Shown: positions 1-5,783, numbered from the stretch's first letter. The stretch: 5,876 nucleotides of DNA from Dokdonella_A sp035760865 (GCA_035760865.1 DASTSE010000446.1:1-5876); one strand, 5' to 3'. Program-made: numbers and translations. Notes: a model not told the origin generated them from the letters alone.

Positions 1-282
1 CCGCGGATCTGGAACGACGTGCTCGGTCGCGGACAGCACGAATGGGCGCTCGCCATCCTGAAGCCGCTCGCCGACACCGGTCGCATTCGCCTCGTCGATG
101 CGACCGGCTACTTCGACGGCGACCCGGACGGCGGCTGCGGCGCCTTCTTCGACTACTACCATCAGAATGCGCAGGGGCGCGTGCGCTTCACGCGGTGGCT
201 GTTGCCGCAGCTTGCAGTCATGCTGTACGAAGACGGGGCCGGTGCGCCTGCCTCCCCCGACGAGGAGCCGCCGAAGCCATGA
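1..282 (+). CDS. C-terminal end of a probable SGNH/GDSL-type hydrolase (5' end outside window)
   Basis: The reading frame is open from base 1, with no stop upstream, so this is the last 93 residues of a longer protein that begins outside the window; the GTG at 19 is probably not its start. Near the end it has the segment DYYHQNAQGR followed by a hydrophobic stretch (FTRWLLPQLAVML). A D-x-x-H-x-N-x-x-G motif in the last helix region is how SGNH/GDSL hydrolases carry their catalytic Asp and His. These enzymes cleave or transfer ester-linked acyl groups and often sit beside acyltransferase-3 genes in surface-glycan loci, as here. The final residues are Pro/Glu-rich and probably disordered. Its stop overlaps the next start (ATGA), indicating translational coupling. 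The family call rests on one motif plus the neighbours. The block with the nucleophile Ser is not visible, so activity cannot be judged. Confidence 0.55.
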   Translation, partial: PRIWNDVLGRGQHEWALAILKPLADTGRIRLVDATGYFDGDPDGGCGAFFDYYHQNAQGRVRFTRWLLPQLAVMLYEDGAGAPASPDEEPPKP

Positions 283-1394
283 ACGTGCCCATTCGTCTCG
301 TCCGCTGGCTGCGGCCGCTCGTGCGCCGCCTGCCGGAGTCGATCAAGCGACCGCTGCGGCGCTGGTATTACGCGCGAGCCGCGCCGCCACGCGTCGAGGA
401 CGCGGCCTATCGTGCACGGCTCGCCGAAGAGACGTCGATCTTTGCCGACCAGGAAGAGGTGCACGACCTGCCGCCGATCTTCCACTACTGGTCCAACCGC
501 TTCCTGCGCCCTCAGCTCCAAGCGTTCGGCTTCTCCAACCCGGACGAGTTCTTCGCGCGCTATCTCGCGGCGGCCCACGCCGACGCGCGCGCCGCGCGCC
601 GGCCTGCGCGTTTCGCGAGCCTCGGCTGCGGCAACTGCGACACCGAGGTGCGCGTCGCCGGCCTGCTCGTCGCGCGCGGCATCGAGGACTTCACGATCGA
701 TTGCGTGGACATCAACGACGCGATGCTCGCACGTGGCCGGCAACTCGCGGCCGAGGCCGGCGTGTCGGCGCAGATCGCCGCCGCGAAGGGCGACTTCAAC
801 GACTGGCGACCGGCCACGCGCTACGACGCCATCCTCGCCAACCAGAGCCTGCACCACGTCGTCAATCTCGAGGGCCTGTTCGCGGCGATCGATGCCGCGC
901 TGCGGCCCGAAGGCCGGTTCGTGACCTCGGACATGATCGGCCGCAACGGGCACATGCGCTGGCCCGAGGCGATGGAGATCGTGCACGAATACTGGCGCGA
1001 ACTGCCGCGCGAGTACCGCTGGAACGTGCAGCTGCGACGCCACGAGGAATTGCTCGAATACTGGGACTGTTCGAACTCCGGATTCGAGGGTATCCGCGCG
1101 CAGGACATCCTGCCGCTCCTGCTCGCGCGCTTCGAGTTCGAGCTGTTCATCGGCTACGGCAACCTCGTCGACCCGTTCATCGATCGCAGCTTCGGTCCGC
1201 ACTTCGACACCAACGCGCAGTGGGACCGCGACTTCATCGACCGCGTGCATGCGCGCGACGAAGCGGAGATGCTCGCCGGACGCATCACGCCGACGCACAT
1301 GATGGCCGTGCTGCGCCGCCGGCCGTACGCCGGCGAGCGCCTGCATCGCGCCGGCTTGCCCGCGCACGCGTGCGCGCGCGCCGCGACGGCTTGA
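279..1394 (+). CDS. class I SAM-dependent methyltransferase
   Basis: A 371-residue protein starting at the ATG that overlaps the previous stop (ATGA); an AGGAG at 263-267 lies 11 bases upstream of the start. The Rossmann methyltransferase core is clear: glycine-rich SAM-binding motif I FASLGCGNCD (112-121), the acidic post-I strand CVDIND (142-147) whose Asp should hold the SAM ribose, motif DAILANQSLHHV (183-194), and LRPEGRFVTSD (208-218). An N-terminal arm of about 110 residues contains a basic stretch (5-28) and an aromatic segment FHYWSNRFLRP (68-78), and about 150 residues follow the core, so it is larger than a minimal methyltransferase. I see no signal peptide, so it should act in the cytoplasm. 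The extra domains and the flanking hydrolase and acyltransferase fit methylation of a sugar or glycan intermediate, but the acceptor is unknown. A natural-product or lipid methyltransferase is the main alternative. Confidence 0.85.
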   Translation: MNVPIRLVRWLRPLVRRLPESIKRPLRRWYYARAAPPRVEDAAYRARLAEETSIFADQEEVHDLPPIFHYWSNRFLRPQLQAFGFSNPDEFFARYLAAAHADARAARRPARFASLGCGNCDTEVRVAGLLVARGIEDFTIDCVDINDAMLARGRQLAAEAGVSAQIAAAKGDFNDWRPATRYDAILANQSLHHVVNLEGLFAAIDAALRPEGRFVTSDMIGRNGHMRWPEAMEIVHEYWRELPREYRWNVQLRRHEELLEYWDCSNSGFEGIRAQDILPLLLARFEFELFIGYGNLVDPFIDRSFGPHFDTNAQWDRDFIDRVHARDEAEMLAGRITPTHMMAVLRRRPYAGERLHRAGLPAHACARAATA

Positions 1395-1398
1395 CGCC

Positions 1399-2511
1399 GT
1401 GTCGCTGCGCTCGCTCGCGTCGCGCCTGTGGCGGCCGCCGATCCGCCTCGCCGACGGCCTGCGCTCGCCCGACGACAACTTCCTGATGCTGCGCTTGCTC
1501 GCCGCCGCACTCGTGATCTACGGCCACGGTTATGCGCTGGTCGTGCATGCGTCGACGGATACCGACCTGTTCCTGCGGCTCGGCTGGGGTCGCTATGCGG
1601 GCGCGATCGGCGTGGACCTCTTCTTCGTGACCAGCGGGTTTCTCGTCACGGGCAGCTGGCTGCGCCGGCGCAGCGTGCCCGCGTTCCTGTGGGCGCGCGC
1701 GCTGCGCCTGCTGCCCGCGTTCGCCGCCTGCATGCTGCTGAGCGCGTTCGTACTCGGCGCGGCGCTCACCGAGTTGCCACTGCGCGACTACGTGGTTCAT
1801 CCGGACACGCACCGTTACGTCTATGCGAACCTCGGGCTGGACAACCTGCAATGGAACCTGCCCGGCGTGTTCGCGCACAACCCGCGCCGCAGCACCGTCA
1901 ACGGCTCGATCTGGACCTTGCCGATCGAGGCGCGCATGTATCTCGGCGTCGCGCTGCTCGGTGGGATCGGCCTGCTCGCGCGGCGCGCGTGGTCGACCGC
2001 GCTGATCGCCGCGCTGCTCCTGCTCGGCTGGTTCGCGCCCGGCACCAATCCGCTGCTGTCGATTGCCGAATCACCGCGGCTCGGCGCGATGTTCGCGCTC
2101 GGCGCGCTGTGCTACCTGCATCGCGATCGCATTCCCGTGCACGGCGTCGGCGTCCTTGCGCTCGCAGCGGCGTGCTGGTTCCTGCGCGACACCTTCGCCT
2201 ATCCGATCGCGTTCGCGCTCGCGGAAGCGGCGTTCGTGTTCTGGTTCGCCTATCGGGTGCGCTGGTACGGCGTCAATCGTATCGGCGACTATTCCTACGG
2301 GATGTATCTGTGGGGATTCCCGATGCAACAGGTCGTCGCCATGGCCTGGCCGTCGGCCACGCCGGTCGCCAATGCCGGCCTCGCGCTGGTGCCGACCGTC
2401 GTGCTCGCCGCGCTGTCGTGGCACGCGCTCGAGAAGCCGGCGCTGCGATGCAAGCATGGCCTTCCGCGGCCGCGCGCGGAGAGAACCGAATGCGCTCCGG
2501 CCCGAACGTGA
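1399..2511 (+). CDS. membrane acyltransferase, acyltransferase-3 (OafA/YrhL) family
   Basis: A 370-residue multi-pass inner membrane protein. Family hallmarks occur in order: first membrane helix LRLLAAALVIYGHGYAL with the expected catalytic His at 43; GVDLFFVTSGFLVTGSW (71-87); the R-x-x-R pair RALR (100-103) followed by LLPAF; NGSIWTLPIEARMYL (168-182); and the C-terminal SYGMYLWGFP and EKPAL (345-349) motifs. About ten hydrophobic segments are visible. These enzymes move acyl groups, often acetyl, across the membrane onto O-antigen, exopolysaccharide or other glycans. The start is GTG, 4 bases after the methyltransferase stop, with no good Shine-Dalgarno, so translation is probably coupled. 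The next in-frame ATG (codon 30) would cut into helix 1 and is unlikely. About 20 polar, Arg-rich residues trail the usual EKPAL end. With the upstream hydrolase and methyltransferase it probably forms a glycan-decorating set; the acyl donor and acceptor are not identifiable. Confidence 0.9.
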   Translation: MSLRSLASRLWRPPIRLADGLRSPDDNFLMLRLLAAALVIYGHGYALVVHASTDTDLFLRLGWGRYAGAIGVDLFFVTSGFLVTGSWLRRRSVPAFLWARALRLLPAFAACMLLSAFVLGAALTELPLRDYVVHPDTHRYVYANLGLDNLQWNLPGVFAHNPRRSTVNGSIWTLPIEARMYLGVALLGGIGLLARRAWSTALIAALLLLGWFAPGTNPLLSIAESPRLGAMFALGALCYLHRDRIPVHGVGVLALAAACWFLRDTFAYPIAFALAEAAFVFWFAYRVRWYGVNRIGDYSYGMYLWGFPMQQVVAMAWPSATPVANAGLALVPTVVLAALSWHALEKPALRCKHGLPRPRAERTECAPART

Positions 2512-2512
2512 G

Positions 2513-3199
2513 TCAGCGGCCGCGCTGCTGTTCGGCGAGCGTCAGCGCGACCTTGTCGCGCAGGTAAACCGGCAAGGCCTGCTCCGGCGCGACGCCGTCG
2601 CCGACGCGCGACTGCGCGAGCCGCGCGACGTCGACCGCCTGCGGATAGCGGTCGCCTTCGGCCCACGCGGGCTCGACGCCGAGGCGCGCGCGCAGCACGT
2701 CGCGATAGGTCGACCAGCCACTGCCGACGACGTGGCACGCCGCGTGCGTCGCGAGCGGCAGTTCGGCTGCAGGGCCGACCGTTTCCGCTCCGATCGGAGC
2801 GACGAGGCCGTTGCCCGTGCGCCGGAACCAGCCCGCGTAGATTTCGCCCATGCGCGCATCGATGACCGCGAGGATCGGCGCATCGCCGTCGGGCGCCTGC
2901 AGCGCGAGCGCGGCGAGCGAAGACACCGGCACGACCGGGATGCCGAGCGCGAATGCGATGCCCTGCGCGGCGGACACCGCGAGGCGCACGCCCGTGAACG
3001 CGCCCGGGCCGCAGCCGACCCCGATCGCGTCGAGCCCACGGCGCGCGAGGCCCGCCTCGGCGAGCACCTCGTCGCACATCGGCAACACCAGTTCGGCGTG
3101 GCGCCGCGGCGCGAGCTCGCTGCGCGCGAACAGGCGCTCGCCGGTGAGCAGGGCGACCGAACAGGATTCGGTCGAGGTTTCGATCGCGAGCAGGTTCAT
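2513..3199 (-). CDS. tsaB: tRNA threonylcarbamoyladenosine biosynthesis protein TsaB
   Basis: A 228-residue protein, close to the usual TsaB length (about 230). The N-terminus MNLLAIETSTESCSVAL is the first phosphate-type motif of the ASKHA (actin/Hsp70-like) fold, and GVGCGPGAFTGVRLAVSAAQG (61-80 plus) is the signature stretch of TsaB, followed by GIPVVPVSSLAALAL and VIDARMGEIYAGW. TsaB is the non-catalytic partner that binds TsaD and, with TsaE, transfers the threonylcarbamoyl group made by TsaC onto A37 of tRNAs reading ANN codons; it acts in the cytoplasm and is generally essential in bacteria. The ATG at 3199 is chosen because the family N-terminus begins exactly there. No Shine-Dalgarno precedes it; instead an extended -10 element lies 8 bases upstream, suggesting a leaderless mRNA. 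The gene converges on the acyltransferase gene with one base between stop codons. Confidence 0.96.
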   Translation of the reverse strand: MNLLAIETSTESCSVALLTGERLFARSELAPRRHAELVLPMCDEVLAEAGLARRGLDAIGVGCGPGAFTGVRLAVSAAQGIAFALGIPVVPVSSLAALALQAPDGDAPILAVIDARMGEIYAGWFRRTGNGLVAPIGAETVGPAAELPLATHAACHVVGSGWSTYRDVLRARLGVEPAWAEGDRYPQAVDVARLAQSRVGDGVAPEQALPVYLRDKVALTLAEQQRGR

Positions 3200-3207
3200 G
3201 CTGTGGG

Positions 3208-3216
3208 ATTCTAGCA
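3208..3216 (-). promoter_or_regulatory. extended -10 promoter of tsaB, probably giving a leaderless mRNA
   Basis: On the minus strand the sequence reads TGCTAGAAT, an extended -10 element (TGN then TAGAAT, five of six matches to TATAAT). Its last T is followed by only 8 bases (CCCACAGC) before the tsaB ATG, so transcription should start at or within a base or two of the A of the ATG. I see no convincing -35 at 16-18 bases upstream, which is acceptable for an extended -10. The lack of any Shine-Dalgarno before tsaB fits. Inferred from sequence only. Confidence 0.55.
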
Positions 3217-3289
3217 AGTGCGTGCGCGGCTCAGCGGCGGCTGGCATCGCGCGGCCGCTGTGGCAGCGGCGGAAGCCGCGATGCTCTCC

Positions 3290-3310
3290 AGCCCCCAGTC
3301 CCCAGCCCTC
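3290..3310 (-). repeat. short degenerate G-rich heptad tract inside the REP-like cluster
   Basis: Between REP-like units 1 and 2 the minus strand reads as three consecutive 7-base units, GAGGGCT, GGGGACT and GGGGGCT. They are related to the GGGGATT heptad repeated upstream of queC. With the two extra G to 3312, the minus strand holds four runs of at least three G separated by loops of 1, 2 and 3 bases (3292-3312), which meets the simple G-quadruplex rule. Confidence 0.5.
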
Positions 3311-3332
3311 CCGAAGCATCGCGCCTTCCGGC

Positions 3333-3368
3333 GCTCCCACGAGAGCATCGAGAGGATGTCGTGGGAGC
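3333..3368. repeat. perfect 10-bp inverted repeat, loop of 16 bases
   Basis: GCTCCCACGA at 3333-3342 is matched exactly in reverse complement by TCGTGGGAGC at 3359-3368. The arms are the heads of REP-like units 2 and 3, which face away from each other, so a larger stem-loop can form across the pair. The 16-base loop also has complementary CATC (3346-3349) and GATG (3355-3358). No T-run follows, so it is not a classical intrinsic terminator in either direction. Confidence 0.7.
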
Positions 3369-3393
3369 TCCGGAGGGACGCCGCGGAGCGGCC

Positions 3394-4710
3394 TCAGGCC
3401 GACGCGTTCGCACCCGTCGCGTACCAGTCCACGCGCCGCGTCAGCGCCATCAGCGCCACCACGGCCGCGAGCAGCGCCAGCGAGCCCATGAGGAGCGCGT
3501 AGTCTTCGCTGCGCACGAGCCCGTACAGCAGCGCGTAGACGAGGGCGAGCATGCCGCCGAGCGCGAGGCCGGCGCGGCGCTGCGCTAGGATCCCGGCCGC
3601 ATAGCCGCCGACGATGAGCACGGTCGCGCCGGCGGCGACCGCGTAGGCGATGCCGAACGCGACGTGCTCGGACAAGGCGAGCAGCACGAGGTAGAACGTG
3701 CACAACGCCGCGCCGACGAGCAGGTATTGCACCGGATGCACGCGCAGGCCGCGCAGCACTTCGAACAGGAAGAACGCGACGAACGTGAGCGCGATGAACA
3801 GCAGGCCGTACTTGCCCGCTCGCACGTTCTGCTGGTACGCATTCGCCGGTCGCACGAGGTTCACGCCGAATGCGCTCGCGGCAGGATCGACCGACGCGCC
3901 ATCGAGCGACGACCAGTATTGCGGCACGGGGCGATTGAGATCGAGCACCTGCCAGTCCGCGCGGAAACCGTCCGGGTCGATATGCCGCTCGGCCGGCACG
4001 AAGGCGCCATCGAAGCCGGGATCCGCCCACGCACCGTCGATGTGCACATCGGTCTGCCGCGCGAGCGGCAGCGCCGCGAGCCGTTCGCTGCCGGCGATCG
4101 TCAATTCGAATGCGAACGGCAGCGGCTGCGCGGCGAGCGTCGGATCGAACGGGAACGCGGCACTGATGGCGGCCAGGCTGCCGATGCCTGCGCCGTCGGG
4201 CCCGAACTCGAGCGTGTCGGTGCCGACGCGCAGCGCGGACGCGCGCCGTATGCCGTGCACGTCGGCGATCGGCACGCGCAGCTCCGCGCGGCGCCACTGC
4301 GCGCTGCAGCCGTTGCCGCCGACTCGCGCGACGTCGCCCGCCAGGAAGCGTCCCTCGGCCTTGATCGTCGCGGTGTAGACGACGCTGTCGTAGATGCCAT
4401 AGCTCCGCAGTTCGGGCGCGAGCGTTGCGGCGAGGGCGAGGCGATCGGGCAGCACGAAATCGGTGCGTTCGACCGCGACCGGCTTGCCGTCGCGCTCGAT
4501 CTCGCAGCGAACAGGCACCGCGAGCACCGGCCCGCCGACCACCTGGGGTGCGCCCCAGCGTACGGCGATCTGCCGCGCGGCCTCCTGTGCGCGGCCGGCG
4601 CGTTCGCCGATGAGGTCGTTGACCTGGGCGAGCGGAATGAGCATCAGCAGCGCAAGCAAGGCGATACCGAGCACCTTCGCGGTGACGCCGGTCGTGAATC
4701 GCGGAATCAT
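3394..4710 (-). CDS. creD: CreD-family inner membrane protein
   Basis: A 438-residue protein, close to the roughly 450 residues of E. coli CreD. An N-terminal membrane helix (about 12-29) is followed by the conserved segment RAQEAARQIAVRWGAPQ (40-56) leading into GGPVLAVP, a large periplasmic region with mixed strands (about 60-295), then YGLLFIALTFVAFFLFEVLR (301-320) with GLRVHPVQYLLVG directly after, and four further membrane helices to about 423, ending LTRRVDWY (423-430). These blocks are the CreD signature. The ATG at 4710 has a strong Shine-Dalgarno, GGAGG, five bases upstream; any longer frame upstream is Arg/Cys-rich and not family-like. In E. coli CreD is controlled by the CreBC two-component system and linked to envelope integrity and colicin E2 tolerance; its biochemical activity is not established. 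No creB or creC is in view. The stop codon lies in the loop of a small hairpin (3389-3401). Confidence 0.93.
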   Translation of the reverse strand: MIPRFTTGVTAKVLGIALLALLMLIPLAQVNDLIGERAGRAQEAARQIAVRWGAPQVVGGPVLAVPVRCEIERDGKPVAVERTDFVLPDRLALAATLAPELRSYGIYDSVVYTATIKAEGRFLAGDVARVGGNGCSAQWRRAELRVPIADVHGIRRASALRVGTDTLEFGPDGAGIGSLAAISAAFPFDPTLAAQPLPFAFELTIAGSERLAALPLARQTDVHIDGAWADPGFDGAFVPAERHIDPDGFRADWQVLDLNRPVPQYWSSLDGASVDPAASAFGVNLVRPANAYQQNVRAGKYGLLFIALTFVAFFLFEVLRGLRVHPVQYLLVGAALCTFYLVLLALSEHVAFGIAYAVAAGATVLIVGGYAAGILAQRRAGLALGGMLALVYALLYGLVRSEDYALLMGSLALLAAVVALMALTRRVDWYATGANASA

Positions 4711-4715
4711 GGTTG

Positions 4716-4720
4716 CCTCC
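4716..4720 (-). promoter_or_regulatory. Shine-Dalgarno of creD
   Basis: The minus strand reads GGAGGCAACC then ATG. The GGAGG core with a five-base spacer is near ideal and fixes the creD start at 4710. It contrasts with tsaB downstream, which has no such site. Confidence 0.8.
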
Positions 4721-4837
4721 GTGGGTCGGGAGCAGCCATTGCACGCGCAGCGCGCGTCGGACCGCGGGCGCATTCGGGCCTGTCGCGGGCAGGTTGCGCA
4801 CTGCGTGTGGCGATCGGCGTTCGGCACGTGCGACCGT

Positions 4838-4959
4838 CTAAGGGATCGACGCGCGCTCGGGCGGGCCGCCGCTGCGCATCGTGCGCCACAGCAGCTGCGG
4901 CACCGTGACCGGCACGGGCGGAAGCGTCGTTTCGACAACGTGCGCGCTGTCGGACGGAA
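4838..4959 (-). other. open stretch with coding-like third positions downstream of tRNA-Lys, nature unknown
   Basis: This is most of the 249-base gap between tRNA-Lys and creD. In one minus-strand frame about 40 codons run to a TAG at 4838-4840, and nearly all end in G or C (35 of 40, 26 of them in a row), as in real genes of this window. The peptide includes VPVTVPQLLWRTMRSGG. No convincing start or Shine-Dalgarno is seen, and the frame stays open back through the tRNA to the queC stop, so it could be a gene remnant, a tiny GTG-started peptide or chance in GC-rich DNA. The remaining bases up to the creD Shine-Dalgarno show no clear promoter. Confidence 0.2.
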
Positions 4960-5034
4960 TGGTGGGCCGTGATGGGATCGAACCATCGACCAACGGATTA
5001 AAAGTCCGCTGCTCTACCGCTGAGCTAACGGCCC
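4960..5034 (-). tRNA. tRNA-Lys (anticodon UUU), CCA encoded
   Basis: The minus strand folds as a complete 75-base cloverleaf. The 7-bp acceptor stem is GGGCCGT/ACGGCCC with discriminator A and an encoded CCA. The D arm is GCTC/GAGC with an AGCGGTA loop. The anticodon stem is GCGGA/TCCGT (one G-T pair) with loop CTTTTAA, giving anticodon TTT at 5000-5002. The variable region is TGGTC and the T arm is GATGG/CCATC with loop TTCGATC. The anticodon and the AA after it match bacterial tRNA-Lys, which reads AAA and AAG. As an ANN-reading tRNA it is a natural target for t6A at A37, the modification made with TsaB encoded about 1.8 kb downstream. It lies 55 bases after queC on the same strand. A TAAACT at 5070-5075 could be a weak -10, but no -35 fits it. 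Confidence 0.97.
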
Positions 5035-5045
5035 ACGGGACGGTG

Positions 5046-5062
5046 CCCGCGATCGCCGCGGG
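5046..5062 (-). terminator. GC-rich hairpin between queC and tRNA-Lys, possible weak terminator
   Basis: CCCGCG and CGCGGG are exact inverted repeats around a five-base loop, in the short gap after the queC stop and just before the tRNA 5' end. There is no T-run after the stem in the queC direction, so intrinsic termination is doubtful. It might instead mark an RNA processing point if queC and the tRNA are co-transcribed. Confidence 0.25.
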
Positions 5063-5089
5063 GCCGCGCAGTTTACCCGCCCTGCCGCG

Positions 5090-5770
5090 TCAACGGTAGC
5101 GCGTGGGGTCGGCGACGCCGGCGCGGCGGAAGCCGTCGGCGCGCAGGCGGCAGGCGTCGCAGTGGCCGCACGCGCGGCCTTGTGCGTCGGCCTGGTAGCA
5201 CGACACCGTCGGCGCGAAGTCGACGCCGAGCGCGAGGCCCGCGCGCACGATGTCCGCCTTGCCCATGTCGAGCAACGGCGCGTGTACGGCGAGGTGCGCG
5301 CCTTCGACGCCCGCCTTGGTCGCCACGTTCGCGAGTCGCCCGAACGCTTCGATGAACGCGGGTCGACAATCGGGGTAGCCCGAGTAGTCGACCGCGTTGA
5401 CGCCGCACCAGATGTCGCGCGCGCCGAGCACTTCGGCCCAGCCGAGTGCGATCGAGAGCATGATCGTGTTGCGCGCGGGCACGTAGGTGACCGGAATGCC
5501 GGCGCCGCCGTCCTCGGGCACGGCGATGTCGTCCGCGGTGAGCGCCGAGCCGCCGATGCTGCGCAGGTCGACGTGCACGGTCTTGTGTTCGATCGCGCCG
5601 AGGTCGAGCGCGACGCGACGCGCGGCCTCGAGCTCGGACGCGTGACGCTGGCCGTAGTCGACGCTGAGCGCGTGGCACGCGTGGCCGCGTGCGCGCGCCA
5701 TCGCGAGCGTGACGGCCGAGTCCATGCCGCCCGATACGAGCACGACGGCGCGGTGGTTCTTATTGACCAT
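5090..5770 (-). CDS. queC: 7-cyano-7-deazaguanine (preQ0) synthase QueC
   Basis: A 226-residue protein of normal QueC length. QueC uses ATP and ammonia to turn 7-carboxy-7-deazaguanine into preQ0, the precursor of queuosine in tRNAs with GUN anticodons. The N-terminal PP-loop SGGMDS (13-18) binds ATP pyrophosphate; VDYGQRHASEL (37-47), VPARNTIMLSIA (97-108) and GVNAVDYSGYPDCRPAF (123-139) are family blocks. The zinc site is complete: Cys191, then CGHCDAC giving Cys201, 204 and 207. The ATG at 5770 is supported by a Shine-Dalgarno GGAG six bases upstream. The enzyme is cytoplasmic. No queD, queE or queF is in the window; a partner could lie beyond the right edge. The upstream leader is dominated by a tandem heptad array instead of a recognisable preQ riboswitch. 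Confidence 0.97.
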   Translation of the reverse strand: MVNKNHRAVVLVSGGMDSAVTLAMARARGHACHALSVDYGQRHASELEAARRVALDLGAIEHKTVHVDLRSIGGSALTADDIAVPEDGGAGIPVTYVPARNTIMLSIALGWAEVLGARDIWCGVNAVDYSGYPDCRPAFIEAFGRLANVATKAGVEGAHLAVHAPLLDMGKADIVRAGLALGVDFAPTVSCYQADAQGRACGHCDACRLRADGFRRAGVADPTRYR

Positions 5771-5776
5771 CGGTCA

Positions 5777-5780
5777 CTCC
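5777..5780 (-). promoter_or_regulatory. Shine-Dalgarno of queC
   Basis: The minus strand reads GGAGTGACCG then ATG, so a GGAG core sits six bases before the start codon and supports the start at 5770. It lies only about ten bases from the edge of the heptad array, so a change in array length would shift everything upstream of it. Confidence 0.7.
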
Positions 5781-5783
5781 GTT

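Larger units (their letters stand above)
3260..3380. repeat. cluster of three REP-like hairpin units in alternating orientation
   Basis: Three related units lie between creD and tsaB. Unit 1 is on the plus strand at 3260-3284, unit 2 on the minus strand at 3316-3340, and unit 3, more diverged, on the plus strand at 3361-3380. Units 1 and 2 share the 25-base pattern GTGG[C/G]AGCG, then GGAA as loop, ending CGCGATGC. Each forms a 5-bp stem closed by the GGAA loop: GCGGC/GCCGC in unit 1, GCGCC/GGCGC in unit 2. Unit 3 (GTGGGAGCTCCGGAGGGACG) keeps the head and the inner three pairs. Where the stems differ, both arms change together. The +/-/+ layout resembles REP/BIME clusters, which can protect mRNA ends, bind gyrase or IHF, or act as weak terminators. 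It separates creD from tsaB. Confidence 0.7.

Noticed and set aside
98..1486. Long alternative plus- and minus-strand frames (up to 462 codons) over the methyltransferase gene
   Set aside because: They are Arg/Ala-rich with no motifs. The frame from 279 to 1394 carries the methyltransferase motifs and overlaps its neighbour in the usual operon manner.
2513..4801. A 762-codon minus-strand frame that would fuse tsaB to an upstream protein
   Set aside because: The N-terminal 534 codons are an off-frame reading of creD and the spacer. TsaB begins exactly at the ATG at 3199, where family similarity starts.
3664..4908. Long plus-strand frame (414 codons) opposite creD
   Set aside because: Arg/Glu/His-rich shadow of creD caused by high GC. 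The minus-strand frame has clear CreD motifs and an ideal Shine-Dalgarno.
4838..5034. tRNA-Lys as an occupied integration site of a genomic island
   Set aside because: No integrase and no direct repeat of the tRNA 3' end are visible, and both flanks are ordinary chromosomal genes. A remnant at 4838-4959 remains only a weak possibility.
5070..5093. tRNA promoter formed by TTGACG (5088-5093) and TAAACT (5070-5075)
   Set aside because: The hexamers are only 12 bases apart, too close for a sigma-70 promoter, and TTGACG overlaps the queC stop codon.
4881..5099. Plus-strand frame across the tRNA, with peptide GRDGIEPSTNGLKVRCSTAEL
   Set aside because: This is the antisense translation of tRNA-Lys. 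The same peptide appears as a spurious hypothetical protein in many annotations; the tRNA cloverleaf explains the sequence.
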